A stretch of 64,000 nucleotides of DNA from Clostridia bacterium. GTDB lineage: Bacteria > Bacillota > Clostridia > Christensenellales > Borkfalkiaceae. Shown here piece by piece: positions 19,723 through 29,281 of the stretch. Each line of letters begins with the position of its first letter. Within the stretch, counting starts at the first letter, position 1. The position numbers and the translations under genes were made by a program. Where the stretch lies: NCBI GenBank assembly GCA_017621155.1, contig JAGATP010000057.1:1-64000 (forward strand). Reading direction: 5' to 3'. Under the pieces are notes generated by a model that worked only from the letters and a program-made list of their open reading frames with translations, searched no databases and was not told where the DNA came from.

Positions 19723-22650
19723 CTATCCTCCTTTCTTCATCTTTGCGAGAAGATCATATTTTTCGTTGAGGAAGCCGAAGAGCACTCCGAGCCATGTAAG
19801 CGCAACCACGCCGTCGATAACGTAGGCCGCGATCGCCCACCAGCCGTTACCGGTGGCAATCACCGTATCCTTGCTGAGTCCGTTCATCGAGCCGCAGTTT
19901 GCAACAATAAAGTGCGTGTTCTTGACTGCATTTCTGAGACGTTCGAGCATGTGTCCGTCGCCGTCGTTGATTGCCTTCTTGACTCTGTTTGCGGAAACGC
20001 TCGAGAAGTCGCAGCAAAACAGATCGAGTCCGGCTTCGTGGCACTCCACGACGTTTCCGTAAGTTGCGCTGTCGGCATCCGAAATGGTTGCGCCTTGGAA
20101 GCCCCATTCCTCTCTCAAAACGTTGGTGAGCATCGCCTTGCTCTGCGTGCAGAACGTTCCGCCGAGACGGTTAAGTCCCGTCATCAACGCCTTCATGTTC
20201 CCCTTCGTAACGGCAAGCTCGTACATTCTGAGCGCCGTCTCGCGGTATGCCTGCTCGTTGAAGAAGGTGCAAAGACCCGTCCTTCCGAACTCCTGATCGT
20301 TGCCCGCCATGTGCTTCATCGCGGCGTTGACGCCACGGCAATTCATGCCGAGAACGATGTTCGTCGCGACAAAGCCGCACATATTGCCGTCTTCGGAGAT
20401 ATACTCGAAGTTTCTTCCGCCGAACTGCGTTCTGTGAAGATCGCCGCCGACGCTGTGATTTTTCAGATTACGGCACCAAAGTCCCTCTTCGCCCATCAGC
20501 TCGCCCCTGCTCAGATGGAGCTCAGGGTTCCACGTGCAGGAGAGCGTTACCATCGAGGTGTAGTTTGCGGTCAGATGCTTCGTTCCGTACTTATAGCTAT
20601 AGTTGATGCTGTCCATTCCGTCGCCGGATGCGATGGAAGGTTTTCCGACGGACGCGACGCCTTCCGCGGTGAAGCTTTCGATCAACTGACCCGCAAGCTC
20701 GTCCAAGGTCATCTGATCGAGATAGCTCTCCCAATTCTCGTCGTCATACTCCTTGCCCATCATATCGAGAAGGACAATGTTGTTCTTTTTGCCCTGCTCG
20801 AAGGAAGACACCGCGGGAGCGTCTACGGGCTTTTGATACGTCTTTCCGTTAAGCTGTTTGATGAGATCGGCGGAAGCAATGGGCGCTTCGATCTTCTTCG
20901 GGAACGTGCCCTGCCAATCGCTTCTCGTAAGGTAAGTGCAAGAGCCGGGCGTCCAATAATTCAGATCGCAATCGTCGAATTGGTTGGTCACTTCCACGCC
21001 CGTCACGGACTTATCATAGGTCGTGTTGTCAAAGCTTAATTTCCAGGAATAGACCTTTGCGGCATCGCCGTTTTCGTCCATTCCGTCGGCAACCGTCTTG
21101 CCCTTTGCGGCGAGAATGTTGTTGAGCGCATCGTGCGCGTCCTCACCGATTGCAAAGTAATAGTCTCCTTCGGAGAGAATGTAGCCCTTCTCGGCGGTGT
21201 AGTCGTAGCTTGCGAGCAAGTACTTATCTACCGTGACTTCCACTTCGCAGGATTCGTTCGGCTCTAATTCCTTCGTCTTGGCAAATCCGACGATCTGGAC
21301 GGAGGATTTTTCCACGCGGTTGGTCTTTTCGTAGTCGCCGTAAGGGGTCTGCGCATAGACCTGAACCACGGACTTGCCCTTGACCGCGCCCGTATTCGTA
21401 ACGGTAACGTTCAAGGTATAGGTGTTGTTTTCGCCTTCCTTCACGCTGTTGAGGGTCTGCGTAAAATCGGTATAGGAGAGTCCGTAGCCGAAGGGATAGC
21501 TGACCTCCTTCGAATACTCCCAACCCTTTCCGTCGAGAGAGCCGACCGAAGCGCTTGCATTTCCGTTTCCGAGAACGCAATCTTCGTATCTCGTCTCGTA
21601 ATACTTGTAGCCGACGTAAATACCCTCTTGTTGCACGGTCACGTTCTTATAGTGTCCCGTATTCGTCGTGGAGGTAATTCCCGCCTTGACTTCTTCGAGA
21701 TTCCCCCATTCCCTCGTATTCGTGCCACTGTTGACCACTGCGGGAGCGGAGAGGGAATTGGTCGCATAGGCGTCCACGAGGTGTCCGGAAGGATTCTTTT
21801 CCCCCGTCAAGAGATTGACCATACCGGTAAAGCCCGTCTGACCGGGAGCGCCGATCCAAAGGCAGGCGTCCACGCCGTACTCTTCCAGCCAGCCCACTTC
21901 CATGGAGGTGGGGATATTGAGAATGGCGATAACCTTCTTGAAGGCGGGATCGGAAGTCACCATTTTGACGAGCTCCCTTTCCTTGTCGTGAAGGGCAAGC
22001 TGGCTCTTTCCCTCGCTGTCCTTCATGGAGAAGTCGTTGCCCTCCCCTTGCTCCCTGGAGAGGAAGATGATCGCTACGTCGTTGTACTTTTTCGACCAGC
22101 TCGATTTGATCGCGTCCGTATAGAAGCTTGCAGGCTTTTCGTTGATTTCACGGGTCAGATCCTGGGTCTGCTCCTTGGTTTCTCCGCCGTAAGCGTCCGA
22201 AAGCGTCGTATTCAGTTCAAACCCCGCCTTCGTAAACGCTTCGCTCATGGAAACGAGATCGTCACCCTTTGCGGTGTTGCCCGAAGAGTGGCACTTGATG
22301 ACGGGATTTACGCTCGAAGCACCGAAGATCGTGATACTTCTTTCGTTCGCCTGAAGGGGAAGCGCAGTGTTCTCGTTCTTCAAAAGAACGGCGCCCTCCT
22401 CCATTTCCTTCGTCGTCTGTTCCCTCGTTGCGGCAATCAGCTTTGCCTCGCTTTCCTCATTGAAGGGTCCAAACTTGCTCTCGAAGTAGACTTCGTCGCT
22501 TTCCGTCGTTCCCGTCGAACTGTCCGAGCCGCCGAGCACCGAGTTTACCGCATCGCTGTAAAGAAAGAGCGTACTCGTCGTCTCAATGGAGAGCACCAAC
22601 AGACACGACATAACAGCAACCAGTCCCTGCCATAATTTCGTTTTTTTCAT
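19723..22650 (-). CDS. Membrane-anchored, domain-permuted glycoside hydrolase family 3 enzyme (1)
   Basis: The 975-residue protein has GH3 domains in reversed order. A C-terminal-type alpha/beta sandwich comes first (from about residue 65; EEGAVLLKNENTALPL), then a fibronectin-III-like domain (LNVTVTNTGAVKGKSVVQVY, about 395-480). The catalytic barrel lies at the end (about 640-930). The barrel has the substrate-binding KHMAGND near 780 and the nucleophile Asp858 in GFQGATISDADSAT. Reversed GH3 order is known from Ruminococcus albus and Butyrivibrio beta-glucosidases. A hydrophobic helix at residues 9-30 and another at about 940-962 flank the enzyme, so it should be tethered at both ends and face outward. 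The exact sugar is unknown; beta-glucosidase or beta-xylosidase activity is likely. It leads the operon with the 4-TM gene. Confidence 0.88.
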   Translation of the reverse strand: MKKTKLWQGLVAVMSCLLVLSIETTSTLFLYSDAVNSVLGGSDSSTGTTESDEVYFESKFGPFNEESEAKLIAATREQTTKEMEEGAVLLKNENTALPLQANERSITIFGASSVNPVIKCHSSGNTAKGDDLVSMSEAFTKAGFELNTTLSDAYGGETKEQTQDLTREINEKPASFYTDAIKSSWSKKYNDVAIIFLSREQGEGNDFSMKDSEGKSQLALHDKERELVKMVTSDPAFKKVIAILNIPTSMEVGWLEEYGVDACLWIGAPGQTGFTGMVNLLTGEKNPSGHLVDAYATNSLSAPAVVNSGTNTREWGNLEEVKAGITSTTNTGHYKNVTVQQEGIYVGYKYYETRYEDCVLGNGNASASVGSLDGKGWEYSKEVSYPFGYGLSYTDFTQTLNSVKEGENNTYTLNVTVTNTGAVKGKSVVQVYAQTPYGDYEKTNRVEKSSVQIVGFAKTKELEPNESCEVEVTVDKYLLASYDYTAEKGYILSEGDYYFAIGEDAHDALNNILAAKGKTVADGMDENGDAAKVYSWKLSFDNTTYDKSVTGVEVTNQFDDCDLNYWTPGSCTYLTRSDWQGTFPKKIEAPIASADLIKQLNGKTYQKPVDAPAVSSFEQGKKNNIVLLDMMGKEYDDENWESYLDQMTLDELAGQLIESFTAEGVASVGKPSIASGDGMDSINYSYKYGTKHLTANYTSMVTLSCTWNPELHLSRGELMGEEGLWCRNLKNHSVGGDLHRTQFGGRNFEYISEDGNMCGFVATNIVLGMNCRGVNAAMKHMAGNDQEFGRTGLCTFFNEQAYRETALRMYELAVTKGNMKALMTGLNRLGGTFCTQSKAMLTNVLREEWGFQGATISDADSATYGNVVECHEAGLDLFCCDFSSVSANRVKKAINDGDGHMLERLRNAVKNTHFIVANCGSMNGLSKDTVIATGNGWWAIAAYVIDGVVALTWLGVLFGFLNEKYDLLAKMKKGG

Positions 22651-22720
22651 CAGATAGCTCCTTTCATTGATTCTCTGAAAGAGAACAAAGGGAATGCCCC
22701 TTGCCCCTTATCGCTTCTGC

Positions 22721-22726
22721 ATTATA
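22721..22726 (-). promoter_or_regulatory. -10 box of GH3-1 promoter, lacking a good -35
   Basis: A perfect TATAAT on the minus strand lies about 70 bp before the GH3-1 start. At the correct distance upstream only ATGCAA is found, a poor -35, and this DNA is part of the preceding terminator. A promoter without a -35 often depends on an activator; the LytTR regulator encoded just upstream is a candidate (inference). Confidence 0.45.
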
Positions 22727-22728
22727 AT

Positions 22729-22775
22729 CAAAAAGAGCGAAGATTGCATAGGATTGGCAAAATCTTCGCTCTTTT
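22729..22775 (-). terminator. Terminator of the first LytTR/GHKL operon
   Basis: 15-bp perfect stem AAAAGAGCGAAGATT / AATCTTCGCTCTTTT with a 15-nt loop, followed by a T-rich tract on the minus strand. It begins a few bases after the kinase stop codon. Confidence 0.85.
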
Positions 22776-22779
22776 GGCA

Positions 22780-24066
22780 TTATTTTAAATTCGGAATGGG
22801 AATCAGGGCATTGACCCCGAATATTTTGTCTTTTGCAAAGAACTCCACGTTCCCCTCGTACTTTTTGCAGATAAAGCGGATGCTCTTTGTTCCGAATCCG
22901 TGGTATCTTAAGTCGGACTGATCGGTGATCGGAATCCCGTCCCGAAAGGAAGGCTGAGACGAGATGTAGTTTTCCGCGTAAATGTTGATCATTCCGCCGT
23001 GGCGGGAAACGGTCAGATTGATGTAGCGATTTCCCGGATCTTCCTTCAATTCCCGTTGAATGGCGTTGTCGAGAATGTTTCCGAACAGGGAATAGATGTC
23101 CGTCGTTGACAGGAAGCCTATTTCCTTTCCGTCCGCCATATAGTAAAAGCGAATCCCCATCTTCTCGCAATAGACGCTCTTTGCCGTCAGAATGCTGTCT
23201 AAGGAGATGTTCCCCGTCTGGGCGACCGTGTCGTAAGTCCGCATGGATTGACGAAGCTCCTCCATGACCTCACGGCTGTCCGCACCCTTTACGTCCATCG
23301 TTTCCAAGAGGTGCTTCATATCGTGATATTTGAGATTGATGAGGTCGATCGTGTCGTTGGATATCTTATACTGTTCCTGCTCCGTCTTTATGATGCGCTC
23401 CATCATTTCCCTTTCGGAAATCAACGCATCGTTTTCGGAAGAGCTGTATTGGTATAGGAGCGCACAGAAGGTACACAGCGTCATGAGCAGCCTGCAAACG
23501 AGGTTGTTCGAAAGTCCCTCGACGCGCAAAAAATTCATCATAACGATGACGGCAAAAAGGATCAACGCGGTAATCAAGAGAACCTTCGTCTTCTTCAAAC
23601 TGATGTCGTATCGATTGCTGCCCTTTTTAAAGGTGAACAAAAACGAACACAGATAAATCGGAACGCAAAGCGCCAATTCCAGAAAGAGGAAGAGCCAATC
23701 TTCCTGCAAGGAAAAGATCACTTCCATGCAATGCCCGATATTTGCCACGACGTTTTGCAGCGCGATGGCGCCGACGCAGTTAAAGAGAATTTTTCGAATA
23801 GAGTAGTGAAAGCAGACCCGGCAGAGAACAATCGACACGAAAAAAATGAGAGCGGTCACGTAAGAGCCGAATTTTCCCAAAATGCATTCGGGAAAAAAGA
23901 GCGAGAACAAAAGGTAAACGGCGAGGCTGATCGAAATGCGCAAGCCGCGCTTCGGCTTTAGGACGAAGGGATACATGGATAAAATTTCGGCAAACAAAAT
24001 GGAAATCACAAAGAAAAGCCTTCGAAAAAAATGCGCGCTGATATATTGCACGTAAAATTCCGTCAT
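22780..24066 (-). CDS. GHKL-type sensor histidine kinase (AgrC-like), module 1
   Basis: The 428-residue kinase has about six N-terminal transmembrane helices (residues 1-210), a dimerisation/phosphoacceptor helix with LINLKYHDMKHLLETM (His near 278), and a GHKL ATPase domain with N-box NILDNAIQREL and G-box RYHGFGTKSI. This is the peptide-pheromone-receptor class (AgrC, ComD, BlpH), but no AgrB/AgrD-like genes are nearby, so the signal is unknown. I start it at the ATG that overlaps the regulator stop by 4 bp; longer readings upstream overlap the regulator gene. It sits between its regulator and the GH3-1 operon, all on the minus strand. Confidence 0.85.
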   Translation of the reverse strand: MTEFYVQYISAHFFRRLFFVISILFAEILSMYPFVLKPKRGLRISISLAVYLLFSLFFPECILGKFGSYVTALIFFVSIVLCRVCFHYSIRKILFNCVGAIALQNVVANIGHCMEVIFSLQEDWLFLFLELALCVPIYLCSFLFTFKKGSNRYDISLKKTKVLLITALILFAVIVMMNFLRVEGLSNNLVCRLLMTLCTFCALLYQYSSSENDALISEREMMERIIKTEQEQYKISNDTIDLINLKYHDMKHLLETMDVKGADSREVMEELRQSMRTYDTVAQTGNISLDSILTAKSVYCEKMGIRFYYMADGKEIGFLSTTDIYSLFGNILDNAIQRELKEDPGNRYINLTVSRHGGMINIYAENYISSQPSFRDGIPITDQSDLRYHGFGTKSIRFICKKYEGNVEFFAKDKIFGVNALIPIPNLK

Positions 24067-24782
24067 TTTCCCCTTCCTCCCGAATAGTAGTTGGAAAGCT
24101 TCGAAAGAAACTCCTCCTTCTTCGTCCTGGAAAGCGGCAGAGCGGTATCTCCGGACAAATAGACGTTCGCCGCGTCCGTTCGGTAGACGTAACGGAGATT
24201 GACGAGAAAGGACGTGCTGCAACGGGCAAAGCTCTGCGCCTCGAATTGCTTTTCGAGCTCCTTCATCGCCGAGCGAATTTGAAGCTTCCCCTGCTTCGTA
24301 TATACGTTGACGTAGTGCTTGTCCCCTTCGAAATAATAGATGTCCGAATAGTTCACGCGCACTTTTCCGAGCTGCGTCGTCGAAAGCATGACGCCTCTGT
24401 CGATATGAATATCGAGGTAACGAATCACCCTTGCAAGCTTCATGCGGAAGCTCATGTAATCGATCGGCTTGACGATATAGTCAAATGCGTTGACCTCGTA
24501 TCCGTTGATCGCATACTGCGCCATGTTCGTCACAAAGACCAAAGCGACGGTCTCGTCCTTTTCCCTCATCTTTTTTGCCGTCGCGAGCCCGTCCAGATGC
24601 GGCATTTCAATATCCATGAAGACGATATCGAATCCCTCTTTGAGTCTGTCCAGAAAATCGAATCCGTTCTGAAAGACATATACCGAGAAATTGACGTGAT
24701 TTTCTTTTTCATAGCGTGAAAGAAAATCCCTCTGTATTTTGACATAGCTTGCTTCATCCTCCACGATCGCAACTTTAATCAT
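24063..24782 (-). CDS. LytTR-family response regulator, module 1
   Basis: The 239-residue regulator has a receiver domain (MIKVAIVEDE start, phospho-acceptor Asp57 in VFMDIEMPHLDG, conserved Lys in DYIVKPIDY). A LytTR DNA-binding domain follows (about 135-235), with DIYYFEGDKHYVNVYTKQG and FARCSTSFLVNLRYV. LytTR regulators (AgrA, ComE, BlpR) bind paired direct repeats and activate promoters. I chose the internal ATG because GGTGGAG lies just before it and the receiver begins there. It is coupled to the kinase (ATGA). Confidence 0.88.
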   Translation of the reverse strand: MIKVAIVEDEASYVKIQRDFLSRYEKENHVNFSVYVFQNGFDFLDRLKEGFDIVFMDIEMPHLDGLATAKKMREKDETVALVFVTNMAQYAINGYEVNAFDYIVKPIDYMSFRMKLARVIRYLDIHIDRGVMLSTTQLGKVRVNYSDIYYFEGDKHYVNVYTKQGKLQIRSAMKELEKQFEAQSFARCSTSFLVNLRYVYRTDAANVYLSGDTALPLSRTKKEEFLSKLSNYYSGGRGK

Positions 24783-24862
24783 TTTCTCCACCTTCCTTTT
24801 CTTTGCCTCTTCTCGCTCGGTATGCGAAAAAATCTGCAAAACGGTAAATCTCACCACGATTT

Positions 24863-24871
24863 ATTATAGCA
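24863..24871 (-). promoter_or_regulatory. Extended -10 promoter of the module 1 two-component operon
   Basis: TGCTATAAT on the minus strand is an extended -10 with a weak -35 (TGGCGA) 17 bp upstream. The leader to the regulator start is about 75 nt. Confidence 0.45.
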
Positions 24872-24952
24872 GAAACTCGATCGAATCGCCATGATTTTGG
24901 CAAAATTAACGAAATTTCGGCAAAATATACTTGTCTTTCCCCTTTTAAAAGG

Positions 24953-24983
24953 AAATGAGCTCGGCGCAAGACCGAACTCATTT
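24953..24983 (-). terminator. Terminator of the GH3-2 operon
   Basis: Stem AAATGAG-TCGG / CCGA-CTCATTT with one mismatched base per arm and a 7-nt loop, followed on the minus strand by CCTTTT. It lies about 30 bp after the last gene of the operon. Confidence 0.7.
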
Positions 24984-25011
24984 TTCTGATTGGTTTTTCA
25001 ATTGTTTTTTT

Positions 25012-25791
25012 TCAGTCGACGGTGAGCACGATCTCAGTCATTGTCGCCGTGGTTTGCGCAGCAGGCCCGTAGGACGCCAACAGCGCATTGACGACTTTCA
25101 ACTCGAAGGAATAAAGCCCGTCCGCGTTCTTTGTCGCCGTATATGTTTCGCCCGTCTCGGCAGTGAACACATAGCAATTGTTTTCGAAGACATACGTTCC
25201 TCCATACGGCGTCACGTAATTCTGGCTGTCTTTGACGCTGAAGTTGCCGTCTGCGTCGCAGATGATCGTGACGTTCGACTTGACGCCGCCGCCGAACCAG
25301 CCCGCCGTGCCGGAGAAGGAGGGAATATCGTTCCAGGGCGTTCCTGAAATGGTAAAATCCTTGTCCTCATAGGAAAATTTGAGATTTCCCTCTCCTCTCG
25401 AGCCAAGATTGAGATGATAGATAAACCCGAACGTCTTGGAAGCGTTGTCGAACTGCGAGCGGACGATCGTTCCATTCGTATCGTTGAAGGTAAACGTCCA
25501 ACCCTGCCCTTCGGTAAACGTATACGTTCCATCCGTCACCCCTTCAATTTTGTTGGCGTCCACGGAGAACTTTCCATCCAATCCCTTCATCTTGACGTCG
25601 TAATCGACGTCGTTGAGCTTGATGTTGCCTTCAAAGGTAAATTCGTACTCCGTGGTATCCACGACAGGCGTCTCGGGCTTGAAGGCATTTACGATGACCA
25701 CGACGGTATGAATCGCAAAGCCGAGAATGACGGCGCAGAGTGCCATGGCGATTCCCGCCAAAATCTTTTTTTGCAAAGAGAGCGTTCTCAT
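25012..25791 (-). CDS. Membrane-anchored extracellular beta-rich protein, unknown family
   Basis: I do not recognise this 259-residue protein. One N-terminal transmembrane helix (about residues 10-36, AGIAMALCAVILGFAIHTVV) anchors a predicted all-beta extracellular domain rich in Thr, Gly, Phe and Tyr, with strand-like repeats such as EYEFTFEGNIKLN and GTYTFTEGQGWTFTF. It may be a carbohydrate- or lipid-binding domain. It is the third gene of the GH3-2 operon, overlapping the 4-TM gene stop by 4 bp with a strong AAAGGAGG site, so its role is probably linked to the GH3 enzyme. Confidence 0.65.
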   Translation of the reverse strand: MRTLSLQKKILAGIAMALCAVILGFAIHTVVVIVNAFKPETPVVDTTEYEFTFEGNIKLNDVDYDVKMKGLDGKFSVDANKIEGVTDGTYTFTEGQGWTFTFNDTNGTIVRSQFDNASKTFGFIYHLNLGSRGEGNLKFSYEDKDFTISGTPWNDIPSFSGTAGWFGGGVKSNVTIICDADGNFSVKDSQNYVTPYGGTYVFENNCYVFTAETGETYTATKNADGLYSFELKVVNALLASYGPAAQTTATMTEIVLTVD

Positions 25792-26189
25792 ACGTTTCCT
25801 CCTTTTTCACTTGCGAAGAATGCCGAAGCGATTCCGCATACTAGCATGCCGACGAAGCCAATCGTCGTCGCGATCATCGCGCCCGACATGGGATCGGAGG
25901 CAATGCCGTAAAACTGATGGGAATAGTACATAAAGCGCGAGAGCAGAAACACGCCGACTGCCGAGCCGAGGAATGCCATCACGACGATGGGCCCGATTCC
26001 GAAATAATCCTTGATGCAAAATACCACTGCCGCCACAATGCCGAGCGCGAGCAGAACGTCAACCATGGGGACGAATCCGTAGCTGTCCTGTCCCGCAATC
26101 GAATAGGCGATGAGCCCGACGAGGGCAAACAGCGCCGTGATTGCCTGTAAGTAAAAACCCGTCCTCTTTTTTGCCAAAAACTCTTTCAT
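25788..26189 (-). CDS. Small four-helix membrane protein paired with GH3 enzyme 2
   Basis: The 133-residue protein has four predicted transmembrane segments (about 12-33, 39-59, 66-85 and 103-126). Its family is unknown to me. It resembles in size, topology and position the 4-TM protein after GH3-1. I start it at the ATG at 26189, 2 bp after the GH3-2 stop, because GGGAGGAA lies about 7 bases upstream; an in-frame ATG eight codons earlier lies inside the GH3 gene. It is translationally coupled on both sides. Confidence 0.68.
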   Translation of the reverse strand: MKEFLAKKRTGFYLQAITALFALVGLIAYSIAGQDSYGFVPMVDVLLALGIVAAVVFCIKDYFGIGPIVVMAFLGSAVGVFLLSRFMYYSHQFYGIASDPMSGAMIATTIGFVGMLVCGIASAFFASEKGGNV

Positions 26190-26190
26190 C

Positions 26191-29148
26191 TTATTGTTCC
26201 TCCCTTGCTTCATGATAGGAAGCTACATACCCTACGATGCCGAGGGCGACGAGGCATCCGACGATGACGTCCAGATTGACGAGCGCCGTCTTCCACCAAG
26301 GCATGACCTTGACGATCATGGTAGAAGAGGAAACGCCGTTCATCGCCTTGCTGTTGGCGTAGACGTACAAAATTCTGTGGCAGGCCTCTCTGACCGCTCC
26401 AAAGAGCGTCACGTCGTTCAAGAGGGCGGTTTTGTTGAGCTCGCCGCTCCTGTCGTTGCCGGGAAGGAGCATGAGCTTGTCGTTGCCGAAGGCGATGCTC
26501 AAGCCGCACATATACGGTTCAAGGGCGTTATCGGTAATGGTATAGCCCAAGAAGCCCCATTCATCGCGCAAAATATCGTTCTGAAGCTCGGTGCTGACGC
26601 CGATCCAATCGCATCCGATGCGGTTGAGCGAAGTCATCACATTGCCCGCCTTGGCGACTGCAACCGCACCTTCGAAGCCGCGGAGACTGTTCTCTCTGCC
26701 CGCCTGCTCGTTGGTGTAGACGGCAAAGCCGTATCTGTCCGTCTCCTGATCGTTGAAGGCAAAGTGCTTGGGACCGCAGACGACGCCGTTATACTGCACG
26801 CCCGCCGTCACCTGTGCGCCCATGAGATAGGTGAGCATGGAGTCCTCGGAGAAGTACTCGAAGTTTCTGCCCGCATAAGGGTGACGGTGCAGGTTCAGAC
26901 CGGGGCCCCAAAGGGTGGTCATGCCCGTATAGAAGCAATCCTCGCTCATGACCGTGCCGAGCTCGTAAATGAGCTGCTGATTGAAGGTAGAAGCCTCCAC
27001 CGTCTGCGAGGGATACATTCTGGGTTCGATTTTGCTGTATTTCGATTCTCCCTCGATGACCGTTTCGCCCGTATCGTAAGAGGCGGGATATGCCACACAC
27101 GGCCCTGATCCGACGCCGTCGTTGTCGCTCGTGCCGTTGAAGCCGAGCCCCAAAATGGGATCGATCGCGCCGAAGTTCTTGCCGACCGTAGCGATCATCT
27201 CTTCGACCATCAGCTGATTGAGAATCTGATCCCAGATCTCATCGTCATACGCCTTGCCCTTTGCCATGATGAGGGAGTACGTCGTATCCGCGCCGTATTC
27301 GTACGTATCCCCTACGGGCTCGCCCGGAGTGTAGCGCTTGAAGGTGATGCGATCGATCATTTCGGCAGTCGCCGTGACCGATTGAAGTCCCGCGCACCAC
27401 GTCTTATCCCAATCGCTGCGCGAAAGATACGTCGTCGTTCCCGCTCCGACCAAATTGTTGAGGTCGGCTTTGTCGAGGCGATTCGTCACCGCCGTTTCGG
27501 TGTTGTTGTGGAAGAGTCCGTTCTCCGTCGTATAGCCGTCTTCATCGAAGGTGTATTCTCCGAGAGTGCGGAAGGAATCGTTGTTCCATGCGTACACGAG
27601 GGAAGCATCCCCCGCCCCATCCATGCCGGAGACGGAAACGCCGTTTTCCTTCTTTGCCGCAAGGACGTTGTTGAGCGCGTCGTGCGCACCGTTGCCGACG
27701 GCAAAGTAATACTTCCCTTCGTCCAGAATCCACGTCTTCGCCTTGCGATAATCGTAGCTTGCGATGTTGTAAAGATCCATCTTCACCGTCACCGTCTCGC
27801 TCGTATTCGGCTGCAATTCCTTCGTCTTGCCGATGTTCACGAGCTGAATCGCCGACTTCTCCACGCCGTTTTCCTTATCGTAATCGGTATACGGGCTCTG
27901 CACGTACAGCTGGACTGCGCTCTTGCCCGCAACGCTTCCCGTATTCGTCACCTTGACCTGCGCCGTCACGACGTCGTCCTTCACCTCACAGGAGACGAGC
28001 TCCTCCTTAAACTCGGTATAGGAAAGTCCGTAGCCAAAGGAATAATCCACCTCGTCCGCATAGCTCCAGGAAGAAGTGCTCTTGAATGCGCCCTTGGAGG
28101 AGGAAGCATTCCCCTGATTTAAGACGCAATCCTCGTACCGCGTCTCGTAGTACTTATAGCCGACGTAGATACCCTCGTTGAAGACGGTGTACTTCGTTCC
28201 GCCCGCGCCGACGCCCATCGCCTGTGCCGCCGCCGTGATCTTGTCCGCATTCGCATAGGGAACGGTATAAGCGGACTGATAGGCTGCGGAAGAGCGGGAA
28301 TCCGCCGCATAGGTATCCGTCAGTTTACCCGAGGGATTGACCTTTCCGCTTAAGATATTGCCGACAGACTTCGCGCCGAGCGCGCCGAGTCCGCCGATCT
28401 GCAAGATCGCCCCGACCTTAGGGTCTTTTTTCAGCTCGTTGATGGCGAGCGGAGAGGGAGAATTGACGATGACGATCACGCGATTCGACTGTTCTTCCGC
28501 GGCTTTGATCAGCGCCTTTTCCTTGTCATCCAGCTCGTAGTAGTTTTTCTGCGCGTCTCCACCCTCGCCCGTCACGCGGGACAAGACGACGATGACGGCG
28601 TCCGAATAGTTCCCCACGCTCGACATGGGAAGCTCGGAAGGAGAGATTTCCTCCGAAGGCGCGGAATCGTACTTGGGCTTTTTGCCCGCATAAAAATTCC
28701 ACATCTCCTCGTTGACGGAAAAGCCCGCCTGCTCCAGCCCGCGCTTGAACGACCAATTGATGTTGGAATTTCCCTGATTGCCGATCGCCGCATTGCCCGA
28801 GCTTCCCCCGTAAACGGGGCTAAAGCTCGCCTTTCCGAGCAACGTGACCTTTGCCGAAGGCGCAAGCGGCAAAGTTTTCTCGTTTTTGAGGAGAACAGTG
28901 CCTTCGTCGGTAATCCGCTCGATGATGTTCAGCTTTTGCTGCATGAATTGGCTGATGGAGCTCGTCTTTTTCTTGAAGTATTCCGAATCAACCTCTTCAC
29001 CCGTTTCCACGATTTTGTAAGACGACGTGTTCAGGAGCTGATTCACGTCGTTTTCCGCCTCGAAGGCGAGGGACGTAAGCCCGATCATCACCGTGAAAAC
29101 TGCGGTAAAAGCCGTCGTGAAACCACGACTGATTTGTTTGAGACTCAT
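26191..29148 (-). CDS. Membrane-anchored, domain-permuted glycoside hydrolase family 3 enzyme (2)
   Basis: The 985-residue paralogue of the enzyme at 19723-22650 has the same permuted order: helix (about 10-28), alpha/beta sandwich (DEGTVLLKNEKTLPLAP onward), fibronectin-III-like domain (QVKVTNTGSVAGKSAVQLYV), then the catalytic barrel. The barrel has CGPKHFAFNDQETDRYG and the nucleophile Asp873 in GFLGYTITDNALEPYM. A C-terminal helix (WWKTALVNLDVIVGCLVALG, about 950-970) follows. The two enzymes share long blocks (for example EGIYVGYKYYETRYEDCVL), but their barrels have diverged, so substrates may differ. AAGGAGGT precedes the start. It heads a three-gene operon and diverges from the module 2 two-component genes. 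Confidence 0.88.
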   Translation of the reverse strand: MSLKQISRGFTTAFTAVFTVMIGLTSLAFEAENDVNQLLNTSSYKIVETGEEVDSEYFKKKTSSISQFMQQKLNIIERITDEGTVLLKNEKTLPLAPSAKVTLLGKASFSPVYGGSSGNAAIGNQGNSNINWSFKRGLEQAGFSVNEEMWNFYAGKKPKYDSAPSEEISPSELPMSSVGNYSDAVIVVLSRVTGEGGDAQKNYYELDDKEKALIKAAEEQSNRVIVIVNSPSPLAINELKKDPKVGAILQIGGLGALGAKSVGNILSGKVNPSGKLTDTYAADSRSSAAYQSAYTVPYANADKITAAAQAMGVGAGGTKYTVFNEGIYVGYKYYETRYEDCVLNQGNASSSKGAFKSTSSWSYADEVDYSFGYGLSYTEFKEELVSCEVKDDVVTAQVKVTNTGSVAGKSAVQLYVQSPYTDYDKENGVEKSAIQLVNIGKTKELQPNTSETVTVKMDLYNIASYDYRKAKTWILDEGKYYFAVGNGAHDALNNVLAAKKENGVSVSGMDGAGDASLVYAWNNDSFRTLGEYTFDEDGYTTENGLFHNNTETAVTNRLDKADLNNLVGAGTTTYLSRSDWDKTWCAGLQSVTATAEMIDRITFKRYTPGEPVGDTYEYGADTTYSLIMAKGKAYDDEIWDQILNQLMVEEMIATVGKNFGAIDPILGLGFNGTSDNDGVGSGPCVAYPASYDTGETVIEGESKYSKIEPRMYPSQTVEASTFNQQLIYELGTVMSEDCFYTGMTTLWGPGLNLHRHPYAGRNFEYFSEDSMLTYLMGAQVTAGVQYNGVVCGPKHFAFNDQETDRYGFAVYTNEQAGRENSLRGFEGAVAVAKAGNVMTSLNRIGCDWIGVSTELQNDILRDEWGFLGYTITDNALEPYMCGLSIAFGNDKLMLLPGNDRSGELNKTALLNDVTLFGAVREACHRILYVYANSKAMNGVSSSTMIVKVMPWWKTALVNLDVIVGCLVALGIVGYVASYHEAREEQ

Positions 29149-29172
29149 AATTTACCTCCTTGGTTTTCCACC

Positions 29173-29201
29173 ATTATAAGGAATGGTCGCTTAAAAATCA
29201 A
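29173..29201 (-). promoter_or_regulatory. Promoter of the GH3-2 operon
   Basis: TTGATT (29196-29201), 17 bp spacer, perfect TATAAT (29173-29178) on the minus strand, about 25 bp before the start codon. Confidence 0.75.
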
Positions 29202-29281
29202 GAGAGATTTCCACGCTGTCCTCTTTTCGGGTTATTCTGCGCAAAAAGGCAGATCAAAGCGCAATTTACGCCCGTTCAAAG

